Assembly: GCA_947626565.1 (NCBI GenBank)
Contig: CANQSQ010000001.1
Span: 28,900-92,899, forward strand
Reading direction: 5' to 3'
DNA length: 64,000 bases
Origin: an uncultured Bacilli bacterium
Lineage (GTDB): Bacteria > Bacillota_I > Bacilli_A > RF39 > UBA660
Positions 48,450 to 61,181 of the stretch are shown piece after piece. Numbering within the stretch: the first letter of the stretch is position 1; every line of letters begins with the position of its first letter. Both the position numbers and the translations under genes were made by a program. A model generated the notes under the pieces. The model ran no database searches. It was not told the DNA's origin and saw only the letters and a program-made list of their open reading frames with translations.

Positions 48450-50531
48450 TTATTCTCCTTCTAATTCTTTACTATTTCTTTCTTTGTTTTCATTTAGTAA
48501 GTCAAAGACAATTATATCATCTGAAACATCAAGTAATTTAGTTGTATATTCGTTGTTTCTTTTAATTTCATCTTCAGTAATAGCCTCATTAGTTAAAGAT
48601 AGATAAGCTCCTTTTTGGCTATTATAATAAACTTTATTAGTAACCCAATTACCATTAGGGAAAACTACAATATTATTATCTTTTATATTAAAAATATCAT
48701 GACCTAATTGGTATTTATTGTAGAAACCAAACATATTACCTAAAGTTGGCATAACATCATACATACCCATAACATCGGTAATTTCTTTATTTAATTCGGT
48801 ACCTTTCATATCTTTAGTCCATATTAGGAATGGAACTTTACGACCTAATTCATATTGATATGAGTCATATTCTTTATATTCAGGGTCATCATCAGAAAGA
48901 ATTGAATCTGTTTCTTTATCATAATTATATAATCTATTATAGTCTTTTTTAGGTAAACGAGCATCATGATCACCATATAGAACTAAAACAGTATTGTCTA
49001 GAAGACCTTCTTTATCTAAATTATCAATGAATTCACCAAGGGCTTCATCAGCATAATGGTATGATTTAAAGTAATTACCTAATTTAGTTCCTTCCATATA
49101 AGGATGAATTACTTCTTCAGTAGTACCATCTTCATTGGTTATTGTTTCTTTCATGTTAACTTCAAATTCCCCATACTTTTCAACGTCAGAGAATGGTGTA
49201 TGATTGGTCAACATTATAAGTAAGCCATACCAATTTTTATTTTCTTTATTAATCTTTTTTATCTTAGATATAGATTGAGTAAAGAATTCTTTATCAGATA
49301 GACCTAATCCAATAGTATTTTCTTTGGTAACTTCATAATCTTTTTTACTAAAAAATCTATCGTAACCTAAAGATTCGTGCATACTACGACGATTCCAAAA
49401 ATCAGCATTATTAGCATGCATACTAAATGTATAATATCCTTTTTCTTTTAAAAGCTTAGGAGTAGAAATATATTCTCTATTATAGTAAGAGACAAAAGCC
49501 GTGCCACTTTTAGTTGGCATCAAGGAAGTATTATAAGTTAATTCGGCATCACTACTCGTTCCAACACTAACTTGAGAATAAAAATTAGAAAAATACATTC
49601 CTTCTTTAGTTAAACGATTCAAAGTTGGAGTTACTTCAATGTCATTAAAACGAAGATCTATAGCATTAGCTTGCATACTTTCAGCATGAATAACAATAAC
49701 ATTCTTACCAGCAAAGATATTAGTATATTCATTTTTTTGAGATTCAGATGGAGTTTCGGCAAAATAATCAAGGAATTCTTTTTTAGCTTTGTCATAACCA
49801 AACATAGAATTTATTTTAGGTTGAATAGTTGTTATGACGTCGTTTGCTTGATAAACATAAATACCAAAACGCATAACGATATATTCTTTATTCCATTGTT
49901 TAGCAAATCTTGATACATCTAATGGAGTCATAGTAATTAAGAAGATAACGGCTAAAACACCACCAACAGTTAAAGTTTGAAACATTCTTTTTTTACGTTC
50001 TGATTTAATTTCAATTTTACGATAATAGTTCTTTTTCTTTAACTTAGCATTAACGATAATTAAAATTATAGGACTTAAGATATAAACTAAATCTTTTAAT
50101 TGAATGACATTTTCTACAACGGCATCACCGACATCACCAATATATTGCGTAAGAGAAAGCATGGAAACGGAGGCAAAAGAAGTATAAAAAGTATAATAAA
50201 TAGAATTTATCATACAAATAGCTGTTAAGAAGATATTAACACTAAGAAAATAAGTAAATCGATTCTTTGGTTTAAATAAATAGCCTAACGAACCAATAAG
50301 AACAACAACTGTTACATCAGCTAAAATGGCTTTAATAGATAGATAGTTTTCTAGCATGTGCATGCAGAAAAATCTTAATAGTGTAGAATTAATAACACTT
50401 AATATAACAAAAGTTAAAAACAAAATATTATTCTTCATATAAGCGCTAATTAAATGTTCTGTTTTAATACGAATAATATTTTTTTTAATTTTATCAAATA
50501 AATTGCTCATAGCATTTTTTATGTTTTTCAT
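48450..50531 (-). CDS. ltaS: LTA synthase family phosphoglycerol transferase (sulfatase-fold)
   Basis: Five-TM N-terminus; NVIVIHAESMQANAIDLRFNDIEVTPTLNRL...SQVSVGTSSDAELTYNTSLMPT...VLYGDHDAR. Confidence 0.92.
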   Translation of the reverse strand: MKNIKNAMSNLFDKIKKNIIRIKTEHLISAYMKNNILFLTFVILSVINSTLLRFFCMHMLENYLSIKAILADVTVVVLIGSLGYLFKPKNRFTYFLSVNIFLTAICMINSIYYTFYTSFASVSMLSLTQYIGDVGDAVVENVIQLKDLVYILSPIILIIVNAKLKKKNYYRKIEIKSERKKRMFQTLTVGGVLAVIFLITMTPLDVSRFAKQWNKEYIVMRFGIYVYQANDVITTIQPKINSMFGYDKAKKEFLDYFAETPSESQKNEYTNIFAGKNVIVIHAESMQANAIDLRFNDIEVTPTLNRLTKEGMYFSNFYSQVSVGTSSDAELTYNTSLMPTKSGTAFVSYYNREYISTPKLLKEKGYYTFSMHANNADFWNRRSMHESLGYDRFFSKKDYEVTKENTIGLGLSDKEFFTQSISKIKKINKENKNWYGLLIMLTNHTPFSDVEKYGEFEVNMKETITNEDGTTEEVIHPYMEGTKLGNYFKSYHYADEALGEFIDNLDKEGLLDNTVLVLYGDHDARLPKKDYNRLYNYDKETDSILSDDDPEYKEYDSYQYELGRKVPFLIWTKDMKGTELNKEITDVMGMYDVMPTLGNMFGFYNKYQLGHDIFNIKDNNIVVFPNGNWVTNKVYYNSQKGAYLSLTNEAITEDEIKRNNEYTTKLLDVSDDIIVFDLLNENKERNSKELEGE

Positions 50532-50606
50532 ATTTACAACCTCGCTTATTATATTATAGCACTATAAAAAGCAATTTTCAATCTTATATAATTATGAAAA
50601 AACACT

Positions 50607-51449
50607 TCAATTATTGGAAGTGCTTATTTCTATAGTTTTATTATTTTCCTCATAAATACTAGCATTTATACCCATACCTAAGACAAAGATATAAGATAAT
50701 ATATAAACCCAGATTAAGAGAATTAAGAGATTGGAAATACTGCCATAAAAGATACTGTAAGTAGAGAAACGTTTTATATAAAAAGCATATATTTCAGTAG
50801 CAATAATCCAACCAATAGTAGTAAATATAGCCCCTTTAGTAGTAGTATGACTAGGTATTTGTTTATCAGGAGCAATTACATATAATAATTTTATGATAAA
50901 ATAAAGAATACTTATAACAAAAGGGTATTTTAAAACTTGGAACATATTATAAAAGAATTCTAGAGTTGTATAATCAGTAACAAATATTTTTAAGATTTTG
51001 AATAAACTATCACCAAAGATAGGAATTAAAAATAAAGTAAAGTATAAAACAACCATTAGAAAAATCATAATAATAGCTTTTAGACGACGACTGATAATAT
51101 CTCTTGGAGTTATTTTATAAATTTCATTAGAAGTTATAATCATAGAATGCGTACCATTAGAAGCTAAAATGAAGGCTGAGATAAAGAAAACTATGATATT
51201 AAAATTAAGGCCTTGACCCCCTATTAAGCCCTTTATTATATCAGCTATTTCTTTGGGTACTGAATCACCAATAGATACGGATAAGGCATTAGGTGATAAA
51301 GATAAAGATGAAGCAATAGTACCAATTAAAGCAATAGTAGGAATTAATGACATCACAATAAAAAAAGCAAGTTGACCAGGTAAAATCCTCATCTCAGGCT
51401 TTTTTATTAATTTGATAATGTTTTTAAAAAAACCTCTTGCTTCTTTCAT
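50607..51449 (-). CDS. YihY/BrkB family membrane protein
   Basis: GQLAFFIVMSLIPTIALIG...LLILLIWVYILSYIFVLGMGINA. Confidence 0.92.
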   Translation of the reverse strand: MKEARGFFKNIIKLIKKPEMRILPGQLAFFIVMSLIPTIALIGTIASSLSLSPNALSVSIGDSVPKEIADIIKGLIGGQGLNFNIIVFFISAFILASNGTHSMIITSNEIYKITPRDIISRRLKAIIMIFLMVVLYFTLFLIPIFGDSLFKILKIFVTDYTTLEFFYNMFQVLKYPFVISILYFIIKLLYVIAPDKQIPSHTTTKGAIFTTIGWIIATEIYAFYIKRFSTYSIFYGSISNLLILLIWVYILSYIFVLGMGINASIYEENNKTIEISTSNN

Positions 51450-51459
51450 ATTCGACCTC

Positions 51460-53499
51460 TTATTTATATTCTTCCTTGTTTGTTATCATTTCTAATGTAG
51501 CTTCATTGATAGCATCATCAATAGTTTTAATTTCATCGGTAATCATACTATAACCAATAGCAGCACCAAACTCATGAGGAAGTGTTTTCATTTCTTTAGC
51601 TAACTTTTTAGTATAAGTAGCAATTTGTCTTTCACTATAACCAACTAAATATATCAAGAATTCATTACCATCTGTTCTAATGACTTCACTATTTTCAAGT
51701 TGGGTATTTACAAGGATACCAGCGGCTTTTATAATTAACTGGTCTCCTTCTTCATGACCATAATTATCATTAACGTATTTTACATTATTTAAATCAACCA
51801 TAACTATAGCTTGAGGGAATACTTCACAATCTTCCCACTCAGCTGATTTAGCATTAAGATAATTACGATTTTTCAAAGAAGTTAACATATCTGTATATTT
51901 ATGACGATCAGTAATTTTTATTTTCTTTATTTGCTTTTTCTTTTTCAAAATTAAATATATTATACTAATAATAATTAAAGGAATAAAGATAATAGCTAGA
52001 ACAATGGTATATACTTGTTGGAAGGTAGAATTTTCCAAGATGGAAGCTTTCATATTTTCAATACCACTATTGCGATAATTATAGTAAGAATTAGTATTAA
52101 TTATATAGTTAAATAAATCATAAAAAGCTTCATTATCTTTTTTGACCATAAACTTGTAATCATTCATCATAGTATCTTTATATAGTAGTTTATAATCTTT
52201 AAACTTATCATTTTGATAATATGTATAAATCTCTGAATCTAGAACTATTATACGATTTTCGGCTTTTTCTAGTAAATCATCAAGGTTAGATACACCTTTT
52301 ATTTTAGCATTAGAGTTATTAGTAACATAATTATATAAAGAATCGTCTTTTAACATTATTAAGTCTTGATTTCTTAGACTTTCAAAGGAATTAACGATAT
52401 GATTATCTTCTTGTTTACCTAGAACAACATAATCCTCAATAAAAGTAGATAAAGTAGCAAAATATTTGTCATTATTGTAGTTATAATAGTCAAAGTAAAT
52501 ATCTACTTTACCAGTATCAATAGCTTTTTGAAGTTCTTCTTTGGTAGCATATTCTTTTAATTTGAAATTAATATCAGCTAGGCGGGAAACACGATCAATG
52601 TATTCACCAGCGATACCAGCTAATTTACCATTAACTTTTACTTCATAAGGAATATTTTTAACATAACCATAAACATAGTTTTTAGAAATTAGAGAAGCCT
52701 TTGTTTTGGCATCTAAATCATTTTCATCTAAATAATAATCTAAGTAGGCATCATTGTATTCACTTACATATTTAGTTAAACGCCATTTATTGTAATATTT
52801 TTTTATTATGTCATTCAATTCTTTATTTTTAGAATCTAAGGTCATAACAATTTGTTTTTTCATTTCAGTGAAATAATAATTAATAGAATATTTATCTTTT
52901 TTTATGGTATAATCTAAAAACATGATATTAGGTACAATAACCATATTTACTTGTTCACTATCTAAAGCTTTATATAAATCAGTTATAGACGTGTATGTTT
53001 TGTAAGATAAGTTAGTACCACTTTTTAGATAATAACTTATATCTTCTTCATCTTCTTCAAAGATTCCAAAAGATAAATTTTTCATATCAGTTATATGATT
53101 AATTCTTTGATAAGTCGTACCTACAGCTACATAGTTATCATTAAATAAGAATAAATCATTGTTGGTAAGTTTATCATCATTATCTAATATTCTAATTTGA
53201 TAACTTTTACCTGAAGGATTAGATTCTTTTAAATAAGGTATTTTATTAAATTTAATACCAATGTTATCTTCAAAATCTTTTAAAAAATCAAAAATAACAC
53301 CTGAACCATTAAGTCCATATAAGGGATAATCATTAACCACTTCAAAATCATAGGCTTGATCATTGTTGGATTCAACCCATCTTTTTTCAGAAACTGTTAA
53401 AGTGGTAGTGGAATCATTATGAGTATAATAGCGGTATACAAAAACAAAGGTTACTATTGCAATGATGATTGGTATTATAATTATTAATTTTTTTTTCAT
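51460..53499 (-). CDS. Transporter-substrate-binding-like extracellular domain(s) - TM - degenerate GGDEF domain
   Basis: Two SBP_bac_3-like segments; C-terminal DRHKYTDMLTSLKNRNYLNAK...VMVDLNNVKYVNDNYGHEEGDQLIIKAA...VIRTDGNEFLIYL. Confidence 0.87.
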   Translation of the reverse strand: MKKKLIIIIPIIIAIVTFVFVYRYYTHNDSTTTLTVSEKRWVESNNDQAYDFEVVNDYPLYGLNGSGVIFDFLKDFEDNIGIKFNKIPYLKESNPSGKSYQIRILDNDDKLTNNDLFLFNDNYVAVGTTYQRINHITDMKNLSFGIFEEDEEDISYYLKSGTNLSYKTYTSITDLYKALDSEQVNMVIVPNIMFLDYTIKKDKYSINYYFTEMKKQIVMTLDSKNKELNDIIKKYYNKWRLTKYVSEYNDAYLDYYLDENDLDAKTKASLISKNYVYGYVKNIPYEVKVNGKLAGIAGEYIDRVSRLADINFKLKEYATKEELQKAIDTGKVDIYFDYYNYNNDKYFATLSTFIEDYVVLGKQEDNHIVNSFESLRNQDLIMLKDDSLYNYVTNNSNAKIKGVSNLDDLLEKAENRIIVLDSEIYTYYQNDKFKDYKLLYKDTMMNDYKFMVKKDNEAFYDLFNYIINTNSYYNYRNSGIENMKASILENSTFQQVYTIVLAIIFIPLIIISIIYLILKKKKQIKKIKITDRHKYTDMLTSLKNRNYLNAKSAEWEDCEVFPQAIVMVDLNNVKYVNDNYGHEEGDQLIIKAAGILVNTQLENSEVIRTDGNEFLIYLVGYSERQIATYTKKLAKEMKTLPHEFGAAIGYSMITDEIKTIDDAINEATLEMITNKEEYK

Positions 53500-53966
53500 T
53501 ATTCTGTCCCCGTTCTATCCTTTGTCCAACTAAAATTATCTTTATTATGATGTTTATAACCTATAATTGGAAAATCATTAGCTTCAACATCTTTTTTGAT
53601 AATTACTTGTATATCGTAATATTTTACTTGTTTAGCACTTAATTGTTCTTGAACTTTCGTTCCTAAAGCTTTAGCTTGCTCTAAAGTGGCATTATCATCA
53701 GCAGTAATAATTACATTAATAATACGACCTGATTCTCTAATAGTTGTCTTTTTTACTTCTGATTTTAGAGCTTCAGTAATTTTATCTTTGTCGGTACTTG
53801 ATATTCTAACAGCATCTCTTCCTTCTAGACGATTACCATATAGGGCTTTTTCATCACTAGTAAAGAAGACATGGAATACTTGTACACAAAAAATTACACT
53901 TATGACAAATATAGCAACAGCTATTATAGTTCCTTTATTTTGTTTAATAAAATTCATATTACTCAC
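53499..53966 (-). CDS. Hypothetical membrane-anchored protein
   Basis: N-terminal TM (TIIAVAIFVISVIFCVQVF); coupled to the GGDEF gene by 1-bp overlap. Confidence 0.65.
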   Translation of the reverse strand: MSNMNFIKQNKGTIIAVAIFVISVIFCVQVFHVFFTSDEKALYGNRLEGRDAVRISSTDKDKITEALKSEVKKTTIRESGRIINVIITADDNATLEQAKALGTKVQEQLSAKQVKYYDIQVIIKKDVEANDFPIIGYKHHNKDNFSWTKDRTGTE

Positions 53967-54022
53967 ATCCTATTGTTTTAATTATACACTATGTCTTTAG
54001 CTTTTTCAATTACTACTTTTGG

Positions 54023-55462
54023 TTATTTATTTAATTCTTCAGTTAAAATTTTCATAGCCATTTGAGGATTAGCTCCACCTTTAGTTTCTTTCATTACTTG
54101 ACCCATTAAGTATTTAATAGCTCGATCATGACCGGCTTTATAGTCAGTGACACTCTCGGGATTAGTGTTAATAATTTTAGTAATAATATCTCTTAAAGCA
54201 CTGTCATTGGTAATATTTTCGATACCACTAGCGGCAATAATTTCTTTTATAGGAGTATCTTCTTCTAAAACTTTTACGATAATGTCTTTAAGATTTTTAC
54301 TAGTTAAGGTACCATCTTCTAGAAAAGAAATTAAATCAAGAAATCTTTCTTTAGTTAAAGTAGTTTCAGTAATGGTTTTTTCTGTTTTATTTAGGTAAGC
54401 TGAAATATCTCCTAAAAGCAAATTACTAGCTGTCTTAAAGTTAGTTTTGGTTGTTAATAAGGCATTAAAGTAATCGCTTAAAGGTCGATTTTGAATTAAT
54501 TTTGTAGCATTTATTTCAGATAAACCCTTTTCAAGATAAATCTTTTTACGTTCATCTGGTAACATAGGAATGTTTTTTCTTACTTCAGCAATCATTTCAT
54601 CAGTAATATAAAGATAAGGTATATCAGGTTCAGGAAAATAACGATAATCATTACCGGTTTCCTTAACACGCATTAAAACAGTATCTTGAATTTTGTCATC
54701 AAAACGTCTGGTTTGTTCTTTAAAAGTTTCACCTTTATCAAGAAGTTTGGCTTGACGAGCTATTTCTTTTTCAATACTTAGACCAACATTGGAAATAGAA
54801 CCAATATTTTTAATTTCACATTTAGTACCGTAAGGATCAGTAATTTTAGAGCGAAGAGAAACATTAGCATCAGCACGCATAGAACCTTCTTCAATTTTAC
54901 AGTCACTAATATCACAATAGAAAAGAGTTTCACGTAATTTTTCTAAGTATAATTTGGCTTCTTTACCACTAGACATACATGGTTTAGTAACAATTTCAAT
55001 TAAAGGAACACCCGCTCTATTAAAGTCAAGATAGGTTTTAGAACTACGATGGGTACTTTTACAAGTATCTTCTTCTATATGCATTTCTTCAATAGCTATT
55101 TTTTTCTTGGTACCATCTACTTCTATTTCTAAATAACCATCATAACCGATAGGAGTTCTGCTTTGGGTAATTTGATAATTCTTAGGATTGTCAGGATAAA
55201 AATAATTTTTACGATCAAAATGCATTTGTTTTCTAATTTTACAATTTAAAACAGTAGCGGCTTTTAAGGCTAAATTGACAACTTCTTCATTTAAAGTTGG
55301 TAATGTTCCTGGATAACCTAAATCAACAACATTAGTTAAAGAATTAGCCATTTCCCCGTAACCATTTAAAGAATTAGAAAATATTTTAGTTTTAGTTTTT
55401 AATTCAACATGGACTTCTATACCAATTGTGGGAAGATAGTTAGACATTTTTATCACCTCCAT
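54023..55462 (-). CDS. gatB: Aspartyl/glutamyl-tRNA(Asn/Gln) amidotransferase subunit B
   Basis: PTIGIEVHVELKTKTKIFSNS...FYPDNPKNYQITQ. Confidence 0.97.
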   Translation of the reverse strand: MEVIKMSNYLPTIGIEVHVELKTKTKIFSNSLNGYGEMANSLTNVVDLGYPGTLPTLNEEVVNLALKAATVLNCKIRKQMHFDRKNYFYPDNPKNYQITQSRTPIGYDGYLEIEVDGTKKKIAIEEMHIEEDTCKSTHRSSKTYLDFNRAGVPLIEIVTKPCMSSGKEAKLYLEKLRETLFYCDISDCKIEEGSMRADANVSLRSKITDPYGTKCEIKNIGSISNVGLSIEKEIARQAKLLDKGETFKEQTRRFDDKIQDTVLMRVKETGNDYRYFPEPDIPYLYITDEMIAEVRKNIPMLPDERKKIYLEKGLSEINATKLIQNRPLSDYFNALLTTKTNFKTASNLLLGDISAYLNKTEKTITETTLTKERFLDLISFLEDGTLTSKNLKDIIVKVLEEDTPIKEIIAASGIENITNDSALRDIITKIINTNPESVTDYKAGHDRAIKYLMGQVMKETKGGANPQMAMKILTEELNK

Positions 55463-56897
55463 GGGGATTTAAATCTAGTTTTAATTGTTGCTCTAGAAAA
55501 CTAGCTAATTGATATATTTTGGCTTCTTCAAAACTATTGGCAATAATGTGCATACCTATAGGCATATGATTTTTAGAAAAACCAATTGGTAAGTTTAAAC
55601 CAGGTAATCCTGTCATATTTACAGGTATAACTAAAACATCATCCAAAAAGCTTTTTAAAGGATCATCCATTGGATCAGTTAAGTTATAAGCTGTGGTAGT
55701 AGTTGTGGGACCAATGATGAAATCATAATCTTTAAAGACTTGAGAAAATTCCTTTTTCATATCATCACGAATGGATAAAGCTTTATTATAATAAATTTGA
55801 GCATTGGCTCCACTTAAAAGATATGAACCGACCATAATACGTCTTTTTACTTCTTCACCAAAGCCTTCTTGTCTAGTTCCATAATATAAATCAGTAATAT
55901 TTTTAGGATTTTCTTTAGAGTGACCATAACGAATACCATCATAACGTGCTAAATTAGAACTAGCTTCACCCATAGCAATTATTTGGTATAAAGTAACGGC
56001 ATTTTCTAAGTACTTAATATCAAGATAGTCAACTTGAACTTTATTTTTTTCTAAGATAGAGACAATATCTTTTAACTTAGCTTTAATTTCAGGATTGACA
56101 ATATCACTCATAAAATAATTAGGAATAGCAACTTTCATTTTGGAAATTGGCTTACCAATAAGAGCGGTAAAGTCTTCTTCTTTTCTAGAAGCTGATGTTA
56201 AATCTTTAGGATCTTTGCCAACTAAGGCATTTAGTAAAAGAGCATTTTCATAAACATTTTTAGTTAATGGTCCTATTTGATCAAGACTAGAAGCAAAAGC
56301 TACAAGTCCATAACGAGAAATACGTCCGTAGGTTGGTTTCATGCCAACTATTCCACAATAACTAGCTGGTTGTCTGATAGAACCACCGGTATCACTACCT
56401 AAGGCAAATAAAACATCACGACAAGCAACAGTAACAGCAGAACCACCTGAGGAACCACCGGCAATTTTCTCAGGATTCCAAGGATTTTTAGGAGCTCCAA
56501 AATAACTAGTTCGACTAGAAGAACCCATGGCAAATTCATCCATATTTGTCTTCCCAATAATAATCATATGCTTAGCTTTTATTTTTTCAATAACAGTAGC
56601 ATCATATAAAGGAATAAAATTATCTAAAATATGAGAAGCACAAGTAGTTAAAAGATTCTTAGTAACTATATTATCTTTAATAGCAATAGGAAGACCAAAT
56701 AATAAATTATCAACTTCCATATTTTCAAGTTCCTTAGCTTCTTGTAAAGCAGCTTCTTTATTTAAAGTAATATAGGCATTAAGGTCTTTATTATTTTCTA
56801 TATTAGCAAAGGCTTCTTCAACTAAAGTAACTGGCGTTATCTTCTTTTCTTTTAATAATTTATTAATTTCTAGTATAGATTTATCTAAGTATTTCAT
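55440..56897 (-). CDS. gatA: Aspartyl/glutamyl-tRNA(Asn/Gln) amidotransferase subunit A
   Basis: Amidase signature GGSSGGSAVTVACRDVLFALGSDTGGSIRQPASYCGIVGMKPTYG. Internal start MKYLDKS preferred; upstream ORF extension overlaps gatC. Confidence 0.97.
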   Translation of the reverse strand: MKYLDKSILEINKLLKEKKITPVTLVEEAFANIENNKDLNAYITLNKEAALQEAKELENMEVDNLLFGLPIAIKDNIVTKNLLTTCASHILDNFIPLYDATVIEKIKAKHMIIIGKTNMDEFAMGSSSRTSYFGAPKNPWNPEKIAGGSSGGSAVTVACRDVLFALGSDTGGSIRQPASYCGIVGMKPTYGRISRYGLVAFASSLDQIGPLTKNVYENALLLNALVGKDPKDLTSASRKEEDFTALIGKPISKMKVAIPNYFMSDIVNPEIKAKLKDIVSILEKNKVQVDYLDIKYLENAVTLYQIIAMGEASSNLARYDGIRYGHSKENPKNITDLYYGTRQEGFGEEVKRRIMVGSYLLSGANAQIYYNKALSIRDDMKKEFSQVFKDYDFIIGPTTTTTAYNLTDPMDDPLKSFLDDVLVIPVNMTGLPGLNLPIGFSKNHMPIGMHIIANSFEEAKIYQLASFLEQQLKLDLNPHGGDKNV

Positions 56898-56898
56898 A

Positions 56899-57201
56899 TT
56901 ATTCCTCCTCACTGATGACAACTGGTACTTCAATAAAATTACCACTATGACGAGGAGCATTGGCAATTACTTGTTTAGGATCTAGCATATCTCCTGGGAC
57001 ATCTTCACGAAGATGTGTTTTACTATCCCATGGAGCTATTAAAATGTCATCATCATAGCCTTTGACGTCATTTATTTTTTCTACTTCATCTAATAATTTT
57101 TTTAATTCAACTTGATATTTAGCAATTTCGGCATCAGATATTTTTATACGAGCAAGTTCTGCAACGTGTAAAACTTCTTCTTTAGTAAGTTTTGAATTCA
57201 T
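56899..57201 (-). CDS. gatC: Aspartyl/glutamyl-tRNA(Asn/Gln) amidotransferase subunit C
   Basis: LTKEEVLHVAELARIKISDAEIAKY; adjacent to gatA. Confidence 0.95.
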   Translation of the reverse strand: MNSKLTKEEVLHVAELARIKISDAEIAKYQVELKKLLDEVEKINDVKGYDDDILIAPWDSKTHLREDVPGDMLDPKQVIANAPRHSGNFIEVPVVISEEE

Positions 57202-57295
57202 AGATACACTTCCTTTAACTCTCTTATTATATCATGCCTAAAAATAGTTGTAAATTAGAGAATTAGTAATAAAAAAATTACAAATAAATAAAAAA

Positions 57296-57309
57296 AGCAC
57301 TTACGTGCT
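57296..57309 (-). terminator. Probable terminator of the 57316-58194 gene
   Basis: AGCAC/GTGCT hairpin with long minus-strand T run. Confidence 0.6.
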
Positions 57310-57315
57310 AGGTCT

Positions 57316-58194
57316 TTACTGCTCAGCAAAACAGTTGCTGATGGATAGTTGATTAGGTTTTGAATTATCTTTTAGTTTAAAGTCTTTAACAGTTCCAATA
57401 ATGGTTACTTTTTTACCTACTTCAAGTTCTTCGATGTTAGAGTTTTTTTCAGCCATTGTACAAACAATATCAAGGGTATATTTTTTACCATCATCACTAT
57501 AGCCTACGGTTAAAGTGTTTTTTACTTTATCTATTTTTTTCACGGAAGTTTCAATTCGTAAAAATTCATGATAGTATTTTTGATAAACTTTATCAGTATT
57601 ATCATTTAAGCCAATAGCTAAGTCAATATCAGAAATTGTAGTTGGTTCTACAGAATAAGGCATGGTCCAAAAACCGATTTTTTTATCACGACGACCTTGA
57701 AGTTGATGATATTTTATTACTTTGTATCCTAGGCCATAGTATACTTTAGTTCCACCATCTTTATAAGTAGTTGTTTTTATAGCAAAAAATGGACCAATAT
57801 CATAACGACCAACACAAATTACATCAATAGAAATTAAGCTCATTATAATAATAGCAAGTATAAAAACAATGTTAATTATTTTTTTATATTTCTTAGTAGT
57901 TGTTTTTTTAGAATGAGAAGATGTATCCGTATAATCATCAAATTCATTATCAGAATAGTAGTTATAATCAGTATAATCATCTTCTATGGAAGTTGATTCA
58001 TCTTGAGTATCTTGAGTATCTGATGTATCAGTATCATCTTGAGTAAAGTCACCTAGATAATCATAATCATCAGTTAAACTCTCTTTATAATCTTCAATTG
58101 ATGATTCATTATATTCTTCATATTGTTCTAATTTTAATCCTTTATCTTTTTTCTTCTTTTTAAACATAGGCATCATCCCTTTTTTATGGCTCAT
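57316..58194 (-). CDS. Hypothetical membrane protein with D/Y/T-rich N-terminus
   Basis: Acidic low-complexity N-terminus (DDTDTSDTQDTQDESTSIEDDYTDYNYYSD), one TM, extracytoplasmic domain. Confidence 0.65.
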   Translation of the reverse strand: MSHKKGMMPMFKKKKKDKGLKLEQYEEYNESSIEDYKESLTDDYDYLGDFTQDDTDTSDTQDTQDESTSIEDDYTDYNYYSDNEFDDYTDTSSHSKKTTTKKYKKIINIVFILAIIIMSLISIDVICVGRYDIGPFFAIKTTTYKDGGTKVYYGLGYKVIKYHQLQGRRDKKIGFWTMPYSVEPTTISDIDLAIGLNDNTDKVYQKYYHEFLRIETSVKKIDKVKNTLTVGYSDDGKKYTLDIVCTMAEKNSNIEELEVGKKVTIIGTVKDFKLKDNSKPNQLSISNCFAEQ

Positions 58195-58294
58195 ATTATA
58201 ACATATTTTTATTTATTTGTAAACTATAAGTATAACATTAAAGGGCAAATAAAAAGATTATTATCGACTATGTAGTGATATAATCTCATTATTT

Positions 58295-58633
58295 TTATAA
58301 GCCTAGTTCTTCTAGTAAACTTTGAGCTCCTTCATTAGCTTTATCAACAGCATTTTTAGCAGCAAGTTCAGATTGATATGATTGATCAGCAAAGGCATTC
58401 ATTTCTTCATATAACTCTCCATATGTACCTTGTAATTCGTTAAAAATTTTAGTCATGAAGTCACTAATAGTTTCCCATCCATTTTGAAGTGAAGGATTAA
58501 CACCTTGAAATATTTGGGATATGTCCAAAGCCATTTTAGCTGCATGGCTTAATCCAGAATCTTGAGCTTCTTTTTGATTGTAATCTGTCAATATTGCTAA
58601 AGCCTCTTTAAAATCATTAATTGATGTATTCAT
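58295..58633 (-). CDS. Small helical protein (possibly WXG100-like)
   Basis: 112-aa all-helical-looking protein, central GWETI; RBS AAAAGGAGG upstream. Confidence 0.55.
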   Translation of the reverse strand: MNTSINDFKEALAILTDYNQKEAQDSGLSHAAKMALDISQIFQGVNPSLQNGWETISDFMTKIFNELQGTYGELYEEMNAFADQSYQSELAAKNAVDKANEGAQSLLEELGL

Positions 58634-58652
58634 ATATTCCTCCTTTTAATAT

Positions 58653-58964
58653 TTAATTAGATTTTCCGCTTTGAAGTAATTGTTGTTGAGCATCAATAAA
58701 TTTATAAGTTTGACCGACTAAAGAATCTTCACCAATAATCATTCCATAGTATTTTTCTACGACACTAAAAATTTTAGAAAATCTTTCTCTTTCTAAATCT
58801 CCAAATTTTCCTGATGCATAGAAACTTTGCATTATTTGTTGATTGCTAAAAAAATTTAGAAAAACACCAGCAGCATCAAAATATTTATGGATGTCTGCAT
58901 CAAATGACATAAGTTCTGATTCTAAGGTTGAAATATCATTACTACTTAATATTCTACTATTCAT
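58653..58964 (-). CDS. Small helical hypothetical protein
   Basis: 103-aa ORF immediately upstream of 58295-58633; RBS GGAGG upstream. Confidence 0.55.
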   Translation of the reverse strand: MNSRILSSNDISTLESELMSFDADIHKYFDAAGVFLNFFSNQQIMQSFYASGKFGDLERERFSKIFSVVEKYYGMIIGEDSLVGQTYKFIDAQQQLLQSGKSN

Positions 58965-59021
58965 ATTATCTACCTCCTATTATTAACTATAACATAAAAT
59001 AAAATAAAATTCTATATTTTT

Positions 59022-61028
<2,007 letters not shown>

Positions 61029-61181
61029 TTAATTTAATTGATTCCTTTCCACTATTTTTATATTAAAATCTAAAAACACTTTTACATTCTTTTTTAGTAT
61101 AGCATTTTTTTTAGGCAAAAAAAAGGAGCTAATGATAAACTTACTTTATACTCCTTATTTACTAGTATGAGTTTATTTTCA

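Noticed and set aside
61116-61160. Possible terminator AAGGAG...CTCCTT + T run after the DGR RT gene
   Set aside because: Only a 6-bp stem with a long loop; not strong enough to list as a feature.
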